Positions 15,643 through 26,197 of a stretch of 64,000 nucleotides of DNA are shown here, one piece after another. The stretch comes from Cellulosimicrobium sp. CUA-896. Its GTDB lineage: Bacteria > Actinomycetota > Actinomycetes > Actinomycetales > Cellulomonadaceae. The notes beneath the pieces were generated by a model that made no database searches, was not told the origin of the DNA, and worked only from the letters and a program-made list of their open reading frames with translations. A program made the translations under genes and the position numbers. The stretch is taken from contig NZ_MKKH01000010.1 in NCBI RefSeq assembly GCF_001942335.1, positions 1-64,000 on the forward strand, in the 5' to 3' direction. Position 1 is the first letter of the stretch; each line of letters starts with the position of its first letter.

Positions 15643-16680
15643 ATGAAGGCCGTCCAGTACCGCGAGATCGGCGCACGACCCGAGGTCGTCGAGATCGACA
15701 AGCCCGAGCCGAAGCCGGGGGAGGTGCTCCTCAAGGTCACGGCCTCCGGTCTGTGCCACTCGGACGTCTTCGTCATGGAGCAGCCCGCCGACCAGTACGC
15801 CTACGGGCTCCCGCTGACCTCGGCCACGAGGCGTCGGGATCGTCGAGGCGGTCGGCGAGGGCGTCGACGAGAGCATCGTCGGCTACGCGGTCGCCGTGTA
15901 CGGGCCGTGGGGCTGCGGCATCTGCGAGCGCTGCGCCGCCGGCCAGGAGAACTACTGCCTGCGCGCCGCCGAGCTCGGCATCGCCCCTCCCGGGCTCGGG
16001 GCACCCGGCTCGATGGCCGAGTACATGATCGTCGACTCGCCGCGCCACCTCGTGCCGATCGGCGACCTCGACCCCGTCCAGGCCGCGCCGCTGACCGACG
16101 CCGGCCTCACGCCGTACCACGCGATCAAGCGCTCGCTGCCGAAGCTCGTCGGCGGCACGACGGCGGTCGTGCTCGGCGTCGGCGGCCTGGGCCACGTCGG
16201 CATCCAGATCATCAAGGCGCTGAGCGGTGCGCAGGTCGTGGCGCTCGACGTCGACGACGAGAAGCTCGCGCTCGCCCGCGAGGTGGGGGCCGACCACGCG
16301 CTGATGTCCGACGACTCGGCCGTCGACGCCGTGCGCGACCTCACGCACGGGCGCGGCGCCGACCTCGTGATCGACTTCGCCGGCATCCAGCCGACCATCG
16401 ACCTCGGGCAGAAGATGCTCGGCGTGGGCGGGGACTTCTCGCTCGTCGGTATCGGCCACGGCACGCCCACCGCGAAGGTCGGGTTCTTCCAGTCGCCGTA
16501 CGAGGCGTCGTTCCTCGTCCCGTACTGGGGCTACCGGCAGGAGCTGTTCGAGGTGATCCACCTCGCTCAGCAGGGCAAGCTCACCGTGCACACGGAGACG
16601 TTCTCGGTGGACCAGGCGCCGGAGGCTACGGCAAGCTCTGGGACGGCACGCTGCGCGGACGCGCCGTCGTGCAGTTCTGA
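15643..16680 (+). CDS. Zinc-containing NAD(P)-dependent alcohol dehydrogenase (frameshifted)
   Basis: After joining frames, the product is about 345 residues of the medium-chain dehydrogenase family. It has SGLCHSDVFVMEQ with the catalytic Cys, GHEASGIVEAVGEG with the zinc His-Glu, a structural zinc loop CGICERCAAGQENYC, and a Rossmann motif VVLGVGGLGHVGIQIIKA. It ends KLWDGTLRGRAVVQF. It would interconvert alcohols and aldehydes/ketones. Three apparent one-base losses break it: two near 15820-15840 (acc-tcgg and cgtcggg runs) and one near 16626. Each is restored by adding one C or G to a short run. AGAGGAG precedes the ATG. The substrate is unknown. Confidence 0.85.
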   Translation: MKAVQYREIGARPEVVEIDKPEPKPGEVLLKVTASGLCHSDVFVMEQPADQYAYGLPLTSATRRRDRRGGRRGRRREHRRLRGRRVRAVGLRHLRALRRRPGELLPARRRARHRPSRARGTRLDGRVHDRRLAAPPRADRRPRPRPGRAADRRRPHAVPRDQALAAEARRRHDGGRARRRRPGPRRHPDHQGAERCAGRGARRRRREARARPRGGGRPRADVRRLGRRRRARPHARARRRPRDRLRRHPADHRPRAEDARRGRGLLARRYRPRHAHREGRVLPVAVRGVVPRPVLGLPAGAVRGDPPRSAGQAHRAHGDVLGGPGAGGYGKLWDGTLRGRAVVQF

Positions 16681-16815
16681 GCGCACATTTTCTGCACCGG
16701 GTCGCCACATTCTTCCCCGGCATTTCTCAGCGGCGGAGATGAACGGCCGTCCAGGTGGTCCGCCGGGTCGAGCGGGTGACTCCGCGGCGGTCGGTGCACA
16801 GGGCGTCCTGGCGAG

Positions 16816-16844
16816 TTGACGTGCACGGGGGCAGCGTGCAAACT
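16816..16844 (+). promoter_or_regulatory. Putative promoter for small RNA
   Basis: TTGACG (16816-16821), 17 bases, then CAAACT (16839-16844) forms a good sigma-70-like promoter. It lies in a region with no coding gene and is aligned with a strong terminator about 105 bases downstream, which supports transcription of a short non-coding RNA. Confidence 0.5.
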
Positions 16845-16850
16845 AGAGCC

Positions 16851-16958
16851 CGACGACGCGCATCGCCTGCCCCCTGCGCGGTGCGCGTCGTTTCACACGT
16901 CCCGGCGGTACGCCGGATCGAAGAGCCCTGGACCACTGGTCCAGGGCTCTTCGCCTTT
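16851..16958 (+). ncRNA. Candidate structured small RNA of about 105 nt
   Basis: The interval between a sigma-70-like promoter and a perfect terminator can fold into three hairpins: GACGCGC pairing with GCGCGTC around a C-rich loop (about 16857-16891), CCGGCG-GTA-CGCCGG (about 16903-16917), and the terminator stem (16919-16953). There is no plausible short ORF. The C-rich loop is faintly like actinobacterial 6C RNA, but I cannot confirm that. The region 16681-17160 otherwise holds no gene. Confidence 0.5.
16919..16953 (+). terminator. Strong intrinsic terminator
   Basis: A perfect 16-bp stem, CGAAGAGCCCTGGACC with its complement, closes on a 3-base loop (ACT) and is followed by a pyrimidine-rich CGCCTTTCCC. 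It lies 240 bases after the dehydrogenase stop and 100 bases after the candidate promoter, so it most likely ends the small RNA. Confidence 0.8.
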
Positions 16959-17160
16959 CCCTCTCTGACACCTGTCCGGACGCGGCGGCGGCGCGGACCG
17001 GGGCGTCGATTCCCCGCCCCGGCCGCACGTCCAGCTGAACGCCCGACCTGCCCGGACCAGGCCTCGACCCGACCCCGGAACGGGTCCTGCCGGCCTCCGG
17101 AGCGCTCTTGCCCCGGCGTGCCTCTGTCCGCGCGGGGCCTGTCGCCGTTAGCGTCGGAGC

Positions 17161-20100
17161 GTGAATGCCGCAGCCCGCACCAGCTCTGCCGCCCCGAGCG
17201 TGGCCGATCCTGCCCGGCTGCCCGCCGACCCGGACGGGGCGCACCCCGCCCCCGCGGGCGACCTGCCGCACCGCCCGGTCCTCGTGCCCGAGCCGACCAC
17301 CGCCGAGCTCGTCGAGGAGGCCGTCGGGCGCTGGCGCGCCGGCCTCGTCCGTCTCGCCGGGGGCTCGTCGCTCGCCGACGTGTCCCTGCTCGGCGACGCC
17401 GTCGTCGACCTGACGGCCGCCCACCCCTCCGGCATCGCGCAGCTCTTCGCCGGGCGCCGACGCGCCTGTCCAACCTCTTCCGCGAGGGCGGCTCGCTGCC
17501 CGCCGCGCGCCGTCGCGCCCGCGCCGTGGTCGCGCAGGGCGCCGACCACGCCCAGCGCTACGGCGTCGCGCCCACCTACCTCGCCATCGGTGTCGCGACG
17601 TGGACCGAGGCGGACCCCGCCCCGACCGTGCGCGAGGACGACGTCGCCGCGCTCGCGCGCGTCACCGGTCGCCCCGCCACGACCGTCGAGGTCGGCCCCG
17701 ACCGACCGCAGATCACCGCCGGCGGCGAGGACGACGTCGCCCACCCCGACGCCGGCACCGCGGTCGACGCGCCGCGCACCCGCACCGTGCGCGCACCCGT
17801 GCTGCTGCCGCCCCCTCACCGTCACGCCGCGCGGCGACGGCGAGACCGACTACGAGCTCACCCTCGAGCCGACCGCCGAGATCAACCCGCTCCTCGCGCG
17901 CACGCTGCGGGCCCACGGCGCGTTGCTCGACCCGGTCACCCTGGCCCGCAGCACGTTCACCGGCGCCGGTTTCGACCCCGCCGACGCGACGACGCGCATC
18001 GCCGCCCTCGGCCGCGCGGTGCTCGGCGACTTCGAGCTCACCCACCGGGTCCTCGCCGGCGCGTTCGTGCACCCCGGGCAGGCGCTCGTCGACGACCTCG
18101 ACGAGCACGGCACGAGCATCGGCGAGCACGAGATCGTCGCCGCGCTCGCCGGGGACGCGGACGCCGCCGAGGCGATCCACCGTGAGCTCCCCGCGCCGCG
18201 CGTCGGCGACGCCGACCCGGAGCTGGAGCGCGGCGTCGGCGACCTCGACCCCTCGCAGCGCTACGTCGTCGACGCGCTCGCGACGGGATCGCACCTGTTC
18301 GTCGACGCCCCGGCCGCGCCGACGTCGCCGGGACCCTCGCGGCCGTCGTCGCCGAGGCCGCGGCGAGCGGTCGCCAGGTGCTCTACGTCTCCGGCCACCG
18401 GCGCGCCGCGGACCAGCTCGTCGCCCGGCTCGAGAGCCTCGGGCTCGGCGGCCTCGTGCTCGACGTCGCGCCGGAGCCCACCTGGCGCACGAGCGTGACG
18501 CACCGCCTGCTGTCCGCGATGGCGGGGGAGGCCGAGCCCGCCGAGGGCGACGACGTCGTGCGCACCCGCGACGCGCTGCTCGGGGCACGGGCACGCCTCG
18601 CCGGGTACATCGAGGCGCTGCACCTCGTCCGCGAGCCGTGGCACGTGTCCGCCTACGACGCGCTCCAGGCGCTCGCGCGGATCGTCGCCGAGCGCCCCGC
18701 GCCCGACACCCGGGTGCGGCTCGCGCCCGAGGTCGTGGTCGCCGTCGGGCCGCAGCGCGCGAACGTCGCCGCCGACCTGCGGGAGGCCGCAGAGCTGGGC
18801 GCGTTCACCGCCCGCGCCGCGGCCACGCCCTGGTACGGCGCGGACCTCACCACCTGGCAGGAGGCGCACGACGCCCTTCTGCGCGTGGAGCGCGTGCGCG
18901 CGCACACGCTGCCGCAGCTGCGCGCGCAGGTCGCGACCGTCGCCGAGGTCACCGGCCTCACCCCCGCGACGACGCTGCGCCAGTGGGGCGACCAGCTCAC
19001 CATGCTCGGGGGCATGCGCGGCACGCTCGACGTGTTCCAGCCGATGATCTTCGAGCGCACCGCGCAGGACATGGTCGAGGCCACCGCGAGCAAGCAGTGG
19101 CGCACGGAGCACGGCGTCGAGATGGGCTGGTTCGCCCGGCGCCGCCTGCGCCGCCAGGCGCGGGACATGATGCGGCCCGGCGTGCGCGTGCCCGACCTGC
19201 ACGGGGCGCTCGTCGAGGTCCAGGCCCAGCGCGCCGTCTGGCAGGCGCACGCCCCCGGCGGCGGCTGGCCCCGCCTGCCCGAGGGCCTCGCGTCGATCGA
19301 GGACACGCACGAGGCCGTGCGGATCGACGTCGAGGAGCTCGAGCCGGTGCTCGCCACCACCCGCCAGGGTGGCGGCCTGCTCGACGTGCCGCTCGACGAG
19401 CTCGCCGCGCGCCTGCACGACCTCGCCGAGGACAGCGAGTCCCTCGAGCACCTCCCGGCCCGCACCGCCGTGCTGCGCCGCCTCACCGCCCTCGGCCTGT
19501 CCGACCTGCTCGAGGACCTCATGGCGCGCCGCGTCGAGGGCGACCTCGTCGGCGCCGAGCTCGACCTCGCGTGGTGGAGCTCGGTCTTCGAGCAGATCCT
19601 CGCGCAGGACCAGGCGCTGGCGGGGCAGGACGGCGCCGGTCTCGACGCCCTCGCCCGTCGCTTCCGCGACCTCGACCGCGCCCACGTCGACGCCCTCGCC
19701 GTGCCGGTGCGGGCCGCCGTCCGCGAGCACCTCGCGAGCGCCATGCGCGACCACCGGGACGAGGCCGAGGCCCTGTTCACGGAGCTCCTCGCAGGCCGGC
19801 TCGTCAGCCTGCGGGAGGCCGCGGAGCAGCACCCGGCGGTGCTCCCGCGGCTGCGCCCCGTGCTCGTGGCGACCCCGACGCTCGTCCCGCACCTGCTGCC
19901 CCCGACGCGCACCGTCGACCTCGTGGTGCTCGACGCGATCGAGCACACGCCCGTCGAGATCGTGCTCGCGGCGCTCGCGCGCGGCCGGCAGGTCGTCGCC
20001 GTCGGCGACGCCCGGGCCGCGTCCGCCACGACCGTGGGCGACCTCGCGGAGCTGCTGCCGGCCGTCCCGCTCCTCGCGGACGGGTCGCGGCGCGACCCCT

Positions 20101-21185
20101 TCGTCACGTCGTTCCTCGCCCGGCACGGGTACGAGGGGGTGCTGCGGCCGGCGCCGCTGCCGCGTCCGGAGGAGCTGGTCCAGCTCGACCTCGTCGACGG
20201 CACGGGCATGCCCGACCAGGAGTCCGGCGCGGTCGAGAGCACGCAGGCCGAGGTGGACCGCGTCGTCGAGGCCGCGATCGAGCACGCGCTCACGCGGCCC
20301 GACGAGTCGCTCGCGATCGTCACCGTCACGCCGCTGCACGCCGACCGGGTGCGCGACGCGCTCGCCGTCGAGGTCCGCCAGAACCCGGCCTTGTCCGCAT
20401 TCTTCTCCGGGACCCGGCCGGAACCGGTCGTGGTCGCCGACGTCTCCGGCGTCGCGGGCCTCGTGCGCGACACGATCCTGTTCTCCGTCGGCTTCGGCCG
20501 CACGCCGCACCGCCGCGTGCTCCATCGGTTCGGCATCCTCAACACGGCCGGCTCCGAGGCGATGCTGCTCGACACCGTGGGCGCCGCGCGACGCCGCCTC
20601 CACGTCGTCTCGTGCTTCACCGCCTCCGACCTCGACCCCGAGCGCCTGCGCGGCGCGGGGGCGCGCCTGCTCGCCGAGGTGCTCGAGCTGGCCGAACGGC
20701 GCAGCGGTGCGGCCGACCAGGTCACGCTCGGCAACGGCGTCGACGTCGGGGGCAGCCCCGACCGGCTCGTGCTCGACCTCGCGGAGCGCCTGTGGCGCGC
20801 CGGCCTCGTCGTCGAGACCGACTACGGCATCGGCGACGGCGACCGCGTCCCGCTCGTCGTGGGGCACCCGGACCTGCCGGGCGAGCTGCTCGTCGCCGTC
20901 CTCACGGACGACGCGGCGTACGTCGCCGAGCGCAGCGTCCGCGTGCGCGACCGCCAGGTGGCCGAGCGGCTCGAGCGGCTGGGGTGGACCGTCGCCCAGG
21001 TGTGGTCGGCCGCGGCGTTCCTCGACCCCGCCACGGAGGCCGAGCGCATCCGCCGCGTCGTGCAGGAGGTGCGCGACGCGCGGCTCCCGGAGCTCGGCGG
21101 CGTCGCCCAGACCGGTGGGGGCGACAAGATCGTCGTCGTGCCGGTGCTCGACGACGACGCCGACCACGGCGACCCGACGCTCTGA
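17161..21185 (+). CDS. Very large SF1-helicase-like protein with C-terminal nuclease-like domain (frameshifted)
   Basis: Joined frames give about 1,340 residues. The N-terminal third is alpha/beta without a recognised domain (NLFREGGSLPAARRRARA, AINPLLARTLRAHGALLD-type segments). From about residue 365 (LDPSQRYVVDALATGSHLFV, SGRQVLYVSGHRRAADQLVA) it resembles superfamily I helicases, and further on has VVADVSGVAGLVRDTILFSV and ERRSGAADQV segments. The C-terminus (VPLVVGHPDLPGELLVAVL, RLERLGWTVAQVWSAAAFL) resembles the Vsr/DUF559-like nuclease ends of such proteins. The P-loop lacks the usual GK[ST]. Frame changes lie near 17455, 17815 and 18320; from 18378 to the end the frame is open. The function is unknown. 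Confidence 0.75.
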
Positions 21186-21251
21186 GCTCCCGCGACGATC
21201 TCCGACTGCGACGGTCTCCGGCCGCGGCGCGACCGGTGGGACGATGAGGGC

Positions 21252-21554
21252 GTGAGCCCCGCACCGCCCGACGACGCGAGCCCGACCGAGCCCGACGACG
21301 CGAGCCCGGCGTCGGGCGCAGGTCCCGACGACCCGGGCCCGCCGGACGCTCGTGCAGACGGCCCGCGCCGGCCGGCCGGCCGCCGTCCCCGGCGCGCCGT
21401 GCGGCGGGGGACCGAACGCACGTCCGTGCCCGGTGCGAGCGCCGACGAGCGTGCCGCCGGCTGGGGCGACGAGCGGCCGTTCGGTCCCGGGACGGGCGGC
21501 GGGAACGACGACCGGCTGCTGCGCGACGTCCCGCCGCACTACGGCCGGCACTGA
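21252..21554 (+). CDS. Small disordered protein
   Basis: A GTG-started 100-residue ORF is rich in Pro, Asp, Gly and Arg and ends DERPFGPGTGG...DDRLLRDVPPHYGRH. The ending with an aromatic/His motif (VPPHY) is a recurrent feature of short actinobacterial proteins of unknown function. It follows the helicase-like gene by about 65 bases on the same strand and may be co-transcribed. Low complexity makes the call moderate. Confidence 0.55.
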   Translation: MSPAPPDDASPTEPDDASPASGAGPDDPGPPDARADGPRRPAGRRPRRAVRRGTERTSVPGASADERAAGWGDERPFGPGTGGGNDDRLLRDVPPHYGRH

Positions 21555-21590
21555 TTGAAGCGCTGATCGAAGCGCTGAACGAAGCGCTGA
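21551..21590. repeat. Three tandem 12-bp repeats over a stop codon
   Basis: The unit CTGANNGAAGCG occurs three times in a row (21551-21586), followed by a further CTGA. It overlaps the stop codon of the preceding small gene and lies between convergent genes. The repeat could vary in copy number without harming either coding region. Confidence 0.7.
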
Positions 21591-21619
21591 GGCGGAGCGC
21601 CGACCGGCGCTCGATCCGC

Positions 21620-22099
21620 TCAGGCCTCGTGCCGCGGCCGGCCGTCCGGGCCCGGCCCGCCACCGGATCCGCCGGCGGGCGCCTGGGCCGCGAGGAGGTC
21701 CCGGATCTCCTGGAGCACGCGCACATCCTCCGCCGGTGCCTCGGGCTCGGGGACCTCGTCCTTCTTGCGCCGTTCGGCGAGCTTGTTCATCGGCAGCACC
21801 AGGAGGAAGTACAGCGCGATCGCGACGAGCAGGAACTGCAGGACCGCGTTGAGCACGCCGCCGACCGAGATCACGGACGCCTCGAGCTCGCGGGCGGGGT
21901 CGCCCTCCCGCAGCGTGATGTCCCAGAGCCCGGTGAGGTCGGGCTTGCCGAACACCGCCCCGATGAGCGGGTTGAGCAGGTCCTCGACGAGCGCCGTGAC
22001 GATCGCGGTGAACGCGGCGCCGATGACGACGCCGACCGCCAGGTCGATCGCGTTGCCGCGGAGCACGAAGTCCTTGAACCCGGTGAGCACGCCCTTCAT
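21620..22099 (-). CDS. mscL: Large-conductance mechanosensitive channel MscL
   Basis: The ATG at 22099 has GAAGGGGA upstream. The 159-residue product starts KGVLTGFKDFVLRGNAIDLA, has the first pore helix VGVVIGAAFTAIVTALVEDL, the second VLNAVLQFLLVAIALYFLLV, and an Arg/Lys cluster (NKLAERRKK) before a cytoplasmic helix LQEIRDLLAAQ and a Gly/Pro-rich tail. MscL opens under membrane tension to release solutes on osmotic downshock. The gene is intact and slightly longer than the E. coli protein. Confidence 0.97.
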   Translation of the reverse strand: MKGVLTGFKDFVLRGNAIDLAVGVVIGAAFTAIVTALVEDLLNPLIGAVFGKPDLTGLWDITLREGDPARELEASVISVGGVLNAVLQFLLVAIALYFLLVLPMNKLAERRKKDEVPEPEAPAEDVRVLQEIRDLLAAQAPAGGSGGGPGPDGRPRHEA

Positions 22100-22214
22100 C
22101 ACTTCCCCTTCATGTCGATGCGTCGCGGGCGAAGGCGCCACGACGGAGCACCGTGATCCTTCCAACGACCGCGTGCGCCGGCAACGAGAGACGGACCGGC
22201 GTGCCGTGCTCGGG

Positions 22215-22940
22215 CTACGGCACGAGCACGGCGGTCACCGTGCCCCAGCCGGCGACGGCGGCGAGGCGTTCCGCCTCCTCCGGGCGGACGGCGACGAGCG
22301 TGGCGGCCTGGTCGGGGGCCGTGGTGGACCCCAGCAGCCCGCCCGACGGCGCCGGGGCGCGTCCCGGCACGACGACCGCGTCGCGCGCGAGGTAGGGGTC
22401 CGGCCGTCCCGTCGGGGCCGCCCCCTCGACGCGCCGGGCGAGGGCTCCGCCGACCCGGACGCGACGAGCAGGTCGACCCGGTCGCCGGCGGCCAGCAGCG
22501 CCGCCACCCCGGGGTCGAGCCGCACGGCCGCGACGACCGTCCCGTCGGGCGCGGCGGACGCCAGCTCGCCCGCTGCGAGCAGCGACGGCTGGAGCGCGGT
22601 GCCGGGGGAGAGGGGGACGGAGGCGCTGCGGCCGACCGCGTCGTCGACGGTGCGCAGCGCGTCGGGCGCGACCTCGGCCGCCACGCGGCGCACCTCGACG
22701 TCGGCGGCGACGAGCGCCGTGCCGACGGGCACCGGGCGCGCGGCCACGACGACGGGCACGGTCGCCGGGGGAGCGGGGCGTGCCGCGGAGACGGCCGGCG
22801 ACGCGGCGAGACCGCAGCACACGGCCGCGACGACGAAGCGCAGCCGCCACCACAGCGCGCCCGCGCGGCGGCGGGCGGAGCGGGCGCGCGACCAGCGCGT
22901 CGTCGGGCGGCGCGCTGCCCCGGCGGGCGGAGGAGGTCAT
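22215..22940 (-). CDS. SAF-domain protein, CpaB/RcpC-like (frameshifted)
   Basis: With frames joined, the product is about 240 residues: a cytoplasmic start (MTSSARRGSAPPDDALV), one membrane helix (RFVVAAVCCGLAASPA), then an SAF domain PVVVAARPVPVGTALVAADV and a region LDPGVAALLAAGDRVDLLVA, ending LAAVAGWGTVTAVLVP. SAF proteins of this type (CpaB/RcpC) belong to Flp pilus assembly in many bacteria, but no pilus genes are nearby. Frame changes occur near 22870 and 22430. The start ATG follows AGGAGG closely on its other side, so I keep 22940. Confidence 0.75.
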   Translation of the reverse strand: MTSSARRGSAPPDDALVARPLRPPPRGRAVVAAALRRRGRVLRSRRVAGRLRGTPRSPGDRARRRGRAPGARRHGARRRRRRGAPRGGRGRARRAAHRRRRGRPQRLRPPLPRHRAPAVAARSGRAGVRRARRDGRRGRAARPRGGGAAGRRRPGRPARRVRVGGALARRVEGAAPTGRPDPYLARDAVVVPGRAPAPSGGLLGSTTAPDQAATLVAVRPEEAERLAAVAGWGTVTAVLVP

Positions 22941-23086
22941 GGCCGGCGACCGTAGCCGCCGCGCCCGCCCGTGCGCCGCCGCCCTGTGGACGGTCGCGGC
23001 GCGGCCGGCCGGGGTCGGCCTCCGCGGTCGTGCTGTGGTCGGCCGACGAGGACCGCGGGCGCTCGCGCCGCCCAGGTCAGGTCAGG

Positions 23087-23410
23087 TCAGGACGACGCGG
23101 CCTTGGCGCCCGTGGACGAGCTCGACGAGCTCGACGAGGCGGAGGAGGAGCCGGAGCCGGACGAGCCGGAGCCGGACGAGCCCGAGGAGGAGCTGCCGGA
23201 GCCGCCCGACGACCCGGACCCGGACGTCGAGCCCGCGCGGGAGTCCGTGCGGTAGAAGCCGGATCCCTTGAACGTCACCCCGACGGAGGAGAAGACCTTG
23301 CGCAGCCGGCCGGAGCACTCGGGGCAGACCGTGAGGGCGTCGTCGGTGAAGGCCTGGTGGATGTCGAAGGCGTGACCGCAGGCGGTGCAGGTGTACGCGT
23401 AGGTGGGCAC
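23087..23410 (-). CDS. FmdB-family zinc ribbon with serine-rich tail (Ruc-like)
   Basis: GTG 23410 is preceded by GAGGAGA. The 107-residue product starts PTYAYTCTACGHAFDIHQAF and holds two CxxC knuckles (CTAC, CPEC) that bind zinc, then a KVFSSVGVTFKGSGFYRTDS core. The last ~45 residues are almost only Ser and Gly. The M. tuberculosis relative Rv0991c (Ruc) is also Ser-rich, is a redox-controlled chaperone, and lies beside the 5-FTHF cyclo-ligase gene Rv0992c; the same two genes lie near each other here. Chaperone function is inferred from that homology and synteny. Confidence 0.85.
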   Translation of the reverse strand: MPTYAYTCTACGHAFDIHQAFTDDALTVCPECSGRLRKVFSSVGVTFKGSGFYRTDSRAGSTSGSGSSGGSGSSSSGSSGSGSSGSGSSSASSSSSSSSTGAKAASS

Positions 23411-23545
23411 GGGGTCTCCTCGTTCACGTGACGGTGGGCGGCCGCAGACGGCCGGCGTCAGGTCAACAGTCGCTGGCACTCGAAACTTCCGAGTGCTAAT
23501 CATACGCGGGCGGCCCGGCGTCCGTGCCGGGGTAGTCTCGCACCC

Positions 23546-26187
23546 GTGTCTGCCCACGAGTCCGCCGAGAACCCTGCCGGCACGACGGCCGAGGACCCGA
23601 CGCCTGTGGCGCCGCCGCGCGTCCCGGGGCGGGCGGACGCCGGGTGCTCGTCGTCGTCGCGGCGCTGCTCGCCGTGGTCCTCGTCGCGGGCGCGGCGCTC
23701 ACGGTCGTGACGGTGCGCCGTCCGCTGCCGGAGGCCGGCGGCGAGGTGTCCCTCCCGGGACTCGGCGCCGAGGCGACCGTCGTGCGCGACGAGCGCGGCG
23801 TGCCGCAGGTCTACGCGGACACGTCGGAGGACCTGTTCCGCGCCCAGGGCTACGTGCAGGCGCAGGACCGCTTCTTCGAGATGGACTACCGGCGGCACGT
23901 CACGTCGGGCCGGCTCGCCGAGCTCGTCGGCGACAACCCCGACGCGATCGCGGCCGACGCGGTGACGCGCACGTTCGGGTGGCGCCGCGTCGCCGAGCAG
24001 GAGTGGGAGCTCGTCTCGCCCGAGACGCGCGCGTACCTCCAGGCGTACGCCGAGGGCGTCAACGCGTACCTCGAGAACCGCAGCCCGGGCGACGTCGCGC
24101 TCGAGTACACGGTGCTCGGGCTCCAGGTCGAGGTCGCCGAGCCGGAGCCGTGGGACCCGATCGACTCCCTGGCGTGGCTCAAGGCGATGGCCTGGGACCT
24201 GCGCGGCAACTACGGCGACGAGCTCGAGCGCGCCCTCGCCTACGGGACGCTCCAGGACCCGGCCCGCGTCGCGGAGCTCTTCCCGCCGTACCCGGCGGAG
24301 GTCCACGCGACCGTCCTCGACCCGGGCGAGCTCGAGAACCCGCAGCGCGTGGCGCAGGAGCTGACGCCGGACGGGGCGCGGACGTACGGCTCGGACCACC
24401 TGCAGGCCGCCGTGGACGCGGCCGAGCGCGCCCTCGACGCCGTCCCCGTGCTCGTCGCCCGCGGCGAGGGCACCGGCTCGAACTCGTGGGTCGTCTCGGG
24501 CGAGCACACCGCGAGCGGCAGCCCGATCCTCGCGAACGACCCCCACCTGAGCCTTGGGGCGCCCGGCATCTGGGCCCAGGTCGGGCTGCACTGCACCGAG
24601 GTCGGCCCGGACTGCGCGTTCGACGTCGCGGGCTTCTCCTTCGCCGGCTTCCCCGGCGTGATCATCGGGCACAACGCCCGGCTCGCGTGGGGCCTGACGA
24701 ACATGGGCGCCGACGTCACCGACTTCTTCATCGAGCGCGTCCGGGACGACACCTACCTGCGCGGCGACCGGTGGGAGCCGCTGGAGACCCGCACGGAGAC
24801 CCTGCGCGTCGCGGGCGGCGAGGACGTCGAGCTCGAGGTGCGCGAGACCGTCCACGGGCCGGTCGTCTCGACGGTGCTCGACGGCACGGACGCGGTCACC
24901 GACTCGCCCGTCGACGGGACGCGGCTGGGGGAGTACGCCGTCGCGCTGCAGTGGACGGCGCTCGAGCCCGGGCGCACGGCCGACGCGGTCTTCGCGTTCA
25001 ACCTCGCGGCGGACGCCGCGGACATGCAGGCCGCCGCCGCGCTGTTCGAGGTGCCCGCGCAGAACATCGTGTTCGCGACGACCGACGGCCAGATCGGCTA
25101 CCAGGCGCCGGGCAGGATCCCCGTGCGCCAGCAGGTGCCCGGACCCGTGCCCTCGGACGGCACGTGGCCGCGGCCCGGCTGGGACGAGCGCTACGACTGG
25201 ACCGGGTACGTGCCGAGCGAGCAGATGCCGCGCGCCGTCGACCCGGCGGAGGGCTTCGTCGTGGCGGCGAACCAGGCGGTGCTGCCCGCGGGCGTCGCGC
25301 CGTTCCTCACGACCGACTGGGACTACGGGTACCGCTCGCAGCGCATCCGCGAGCTCCTCGAGGAGGAGATCGCGGCGGGCGGCGCGATCGACGTGGACAC
25401 GATGAACACGATCCAGGTCGACGACCGCAGCCCGTACGCCGAGGCGCTCGTGCCGATCCTGCTGGACCAGGAGATCGACGACGACTTCGCGGCGCAGGGC
25501 CAGGAGCTCCTCGCCGGGTGGGACTACCGCACCGACACCGACTCCGCCGCCGCGGCCTACTTCGCCGCCGTGTGGCGCAACCTGCTCCAGCTGACGTTCT
25601 GGGACGACCTGCCCGCGTCCGCCCGGCCCGACGGCGGCAGCCGGTGGCTCGCCGTGGTGCAGGGGCTCGTCGAGGACCCGACCGACCCCTTCTGGGACGA
25701 CCGGCAGACCGTGAGCGTCGTGGAGACGCGCGACGAGGTGCTCACCCAGGCACTGGTCTCCGCACGGCTCGACCTCACCGTCGAGCAGAGCAAGGAGCCC
25801 GCCGACTGGGCGTGGGGAGACCTGCACGTGCTCGCGCTGCAGCACCCGGTGCTCGGCGGCGAGTCGGTCCCGGCGCCCGTGCGCGAGTACGTCAACCCCG
25901 ACCCGGTCGGGATGCCCGGCAGCTCGTCGATCGTCAACGCGACGTCCTGGGACGCGTCGTCGGGCTCCTTCGAGGTGACCGCGGGACCGTCGATGCGCAT
26001 GGTGGTCGACCTCGGTGACCTCGACCGCTCGACGTGGGTGACGGTGACCGGCGCGTCGGGCCACCCGGCGTCGCCGCACTACGACGACCAGCTCCGCGCC
26101 TGGGCGGCGGGCGAGACGTTCCCGTGGCCGTTCAGCCGCGACGCGGTCGACGAGGCCGGCCGGGACGAGCTCACGCTCGTCCCCTGA
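23546..26187 (+). CDS. Penicillin-amidase family hydrolase, membrane-anchored (N-terminal frameshift)
   Basis: The start GTG 23546 encodes SAHESAENPAGTTAEDP in one frame. The remaining ~845 residues run in another frame from about 23640, starting with a membrane helix (VLVVVAALLAVVLVAGAALT). The protein is an Ntn hydrolase of the penicillin G acylase family: an alpha-chain (ERGVPQVYADTSEDLFRAQG), a cleavage site with nucleophile Ser in GTGSNSWVVSG near residue 280, and beta-chain motifs (ILANDPHLSLGAPGIW, YGYRSQRIRELL, PGMPGSSSIVNATSW-like). Such enzymes cleave amides, including acyl-homoserine lactones and beta-lactam side chains. The substrate is unknown. Confidence 0.85.
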
Positions 26188-26197
26188 GCCGGCGCGC

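Noticed and set aside
18261-21551. Very long minus-strand ORFs antisense to real genes (for example 18261-21551, 23500-26967, 6757-9153)
   Set aside because: They mirror the plus-strand genes, are Arg/Asp/Gly/Val-rich low-complexity products with no domains, and arise from the high third-position GC of the true frames.
23073-23095. GGTCA tandem repeats near the FmdB stop
   Set aside because: Only three very short units; not distinguishable from chance in such GC-rich DNA.
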